Part shown: positions 63,776 to 64,000 of the stretch, piece by piece | How positions within the stretch are numbered: position 1 is the first letter of the stretch | How the letters are laid out: every line of letters begins with the position of its first letter | NCBI GenBank assembly: GCA_900095835.1 | Contig: LT608321.1 | Coordinates: 749,098-813,097 of the forward strand | Reading direction: 5' to 3' | From: Ihuprevotella massiliensis | GTDB lineage: Bacteria; Bacteroidota; Bacteroidia; Bacteroidales; Bacteroidaceae | DNA: 64,000 bases | Translations under genes and position numbers: made by a program | Notes under the pieces: model-generated | Told to the model about the DNA's origin: nothing | Databases searched by the model: none | The model's input: only the letters and a program-made list of their open reading frames with translations

Positions 63776-64000
63776 ATGTCCACACTCCGTAAGGTGAAAC
63801 AACACCGTCTTCACAACGAAGGGAGCACCACCCTTACCCTAGGAGGTATTGCCCTCGTTGCCATCGCAGCCTTGGACTATTGGCTGTTTTATCCCGATTA
63901 CCCTGTTGCCTTCTATATCATCTTGGCCGTATTCCTCGTTGTCTACGGCATTATTGTGAATTTCTTCCGTTGCCCCGTGCGCATCTTCCCTGGTGATACC
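63776..64000 (+). CDS. psd: Phosphatidylserine decarboxylase, N-terminal part
   Basis: An open frame from ATG 63776 runs off the right edge (75 codons present). The N-terminus KVKQHRLHNEGSTTL, two hydrophobic segments and the block NFFRCPVRIFPGDT match the short Psd proenzyme of Bacteroidota. The catalytic Gly-Ser cleavage site lies beyond the window. The enzyme makes phosphatidylethanolamine from phosphatidylserine at the inner membrane. Confidence 0.85.
   Translation, partial: MSTLRKVKQHRLHNEGSTTLTLGGIALVAIAALDYWLFYPDYPVAFYIILAVFLVVYGIIVNFFRCPVRIFPGDT

Overview
The window looks like a chromosomal segment of a member of the phylum Bacteroidota, order Bacteroidales, most likely Prevotellaceae-like. 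The evidence is two SusC/SusD pairs, promoters of the TTTG-N19/20-TAnnTTTG type with no Shine-Dalgarno runs, a Bacteroidota-type serine palmitoyltransferase, DUF4492 beside cydAB, a 306-residue SerA without an ACT domain, and a 29-residue Lys/Arg-rich protein beside an HU-like gene. I see no rRNA, tRNA, CRISPR array, prophage or intact insertion sequence. Species identification is not possible by eye.

Layout. 1-1235: end-truncated and unknown secreted proteins. 1236-2793: non-coding, with a MITE-like element, a 21-bp tandem array and the terminator of the following operon. 2794-21257 (minus): one probable seven-gene operon, read as FAS1 - SusC - SusD - FAS1 - FAS1 - SusC - SusD, with a clear promoter at 21332-21363 and a terminator at 2706-2733. 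It encodes only surface and outer-membrane proteins: no glycosidase, sulfatase, peptidase or regulator. 21258-22426: AT-rich non-coding. 22427-30148 (plus): queD, queE, lepA, pheS, pncA, pncB, recA. 30339-38512 (minus): AGE-family epimerase, RNase G, small basic protein, HU-like protein, rpiB, tkt, serine palmitoyltransferase. 38773-41858 (plus): lipid kinase, Wzi-like protein and a small lipoprotein. 42793-46418 (minus): serC, serA, DUF1015. 46690-55038 (minus): secA, a degenerate alkaline-phosphatase-fold protein, a DUF4105 membrane protein and a porin with a Cys/His-rich segment. 55306-56259 (plus): a di-iron (RIC/hemerythrin-like) protein fused to a LuxR-type DNA-binding domain, divergent from the porin. 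56950-61335 (minus): PAP2 phosphatase, cydB, cydA, DUF4492. 61645-64000 (plus): panC, panD, nadD and the start of psd.

How the genes fit together. Much of the window is core metabolism: NAD salvage and synthesis (pncA, pncB, nadD), pantothenate (panC, panD), serine (serC, serA), the non-oxidative pentose phosphate branch (tkt, rpiB), queuosine precursor synthesis (queD, queE) and cytochrome bd respiration. Envelope lipid functions recur: sphingolipid entry enzyme, lipid kinase, PAP2, psd.

The most unusual items are: the double SusCD/FAS1 operon without enzymes; the RIC-LuxR fusion facing a porin with a metal-binding-like segment; a phosphatase-fold protein lacking nearly all recognisable catalytic residues next to secA; and two families of intergenic repeats (a 195-bp inverted-repeat element and exact 21-bp-period arrays).
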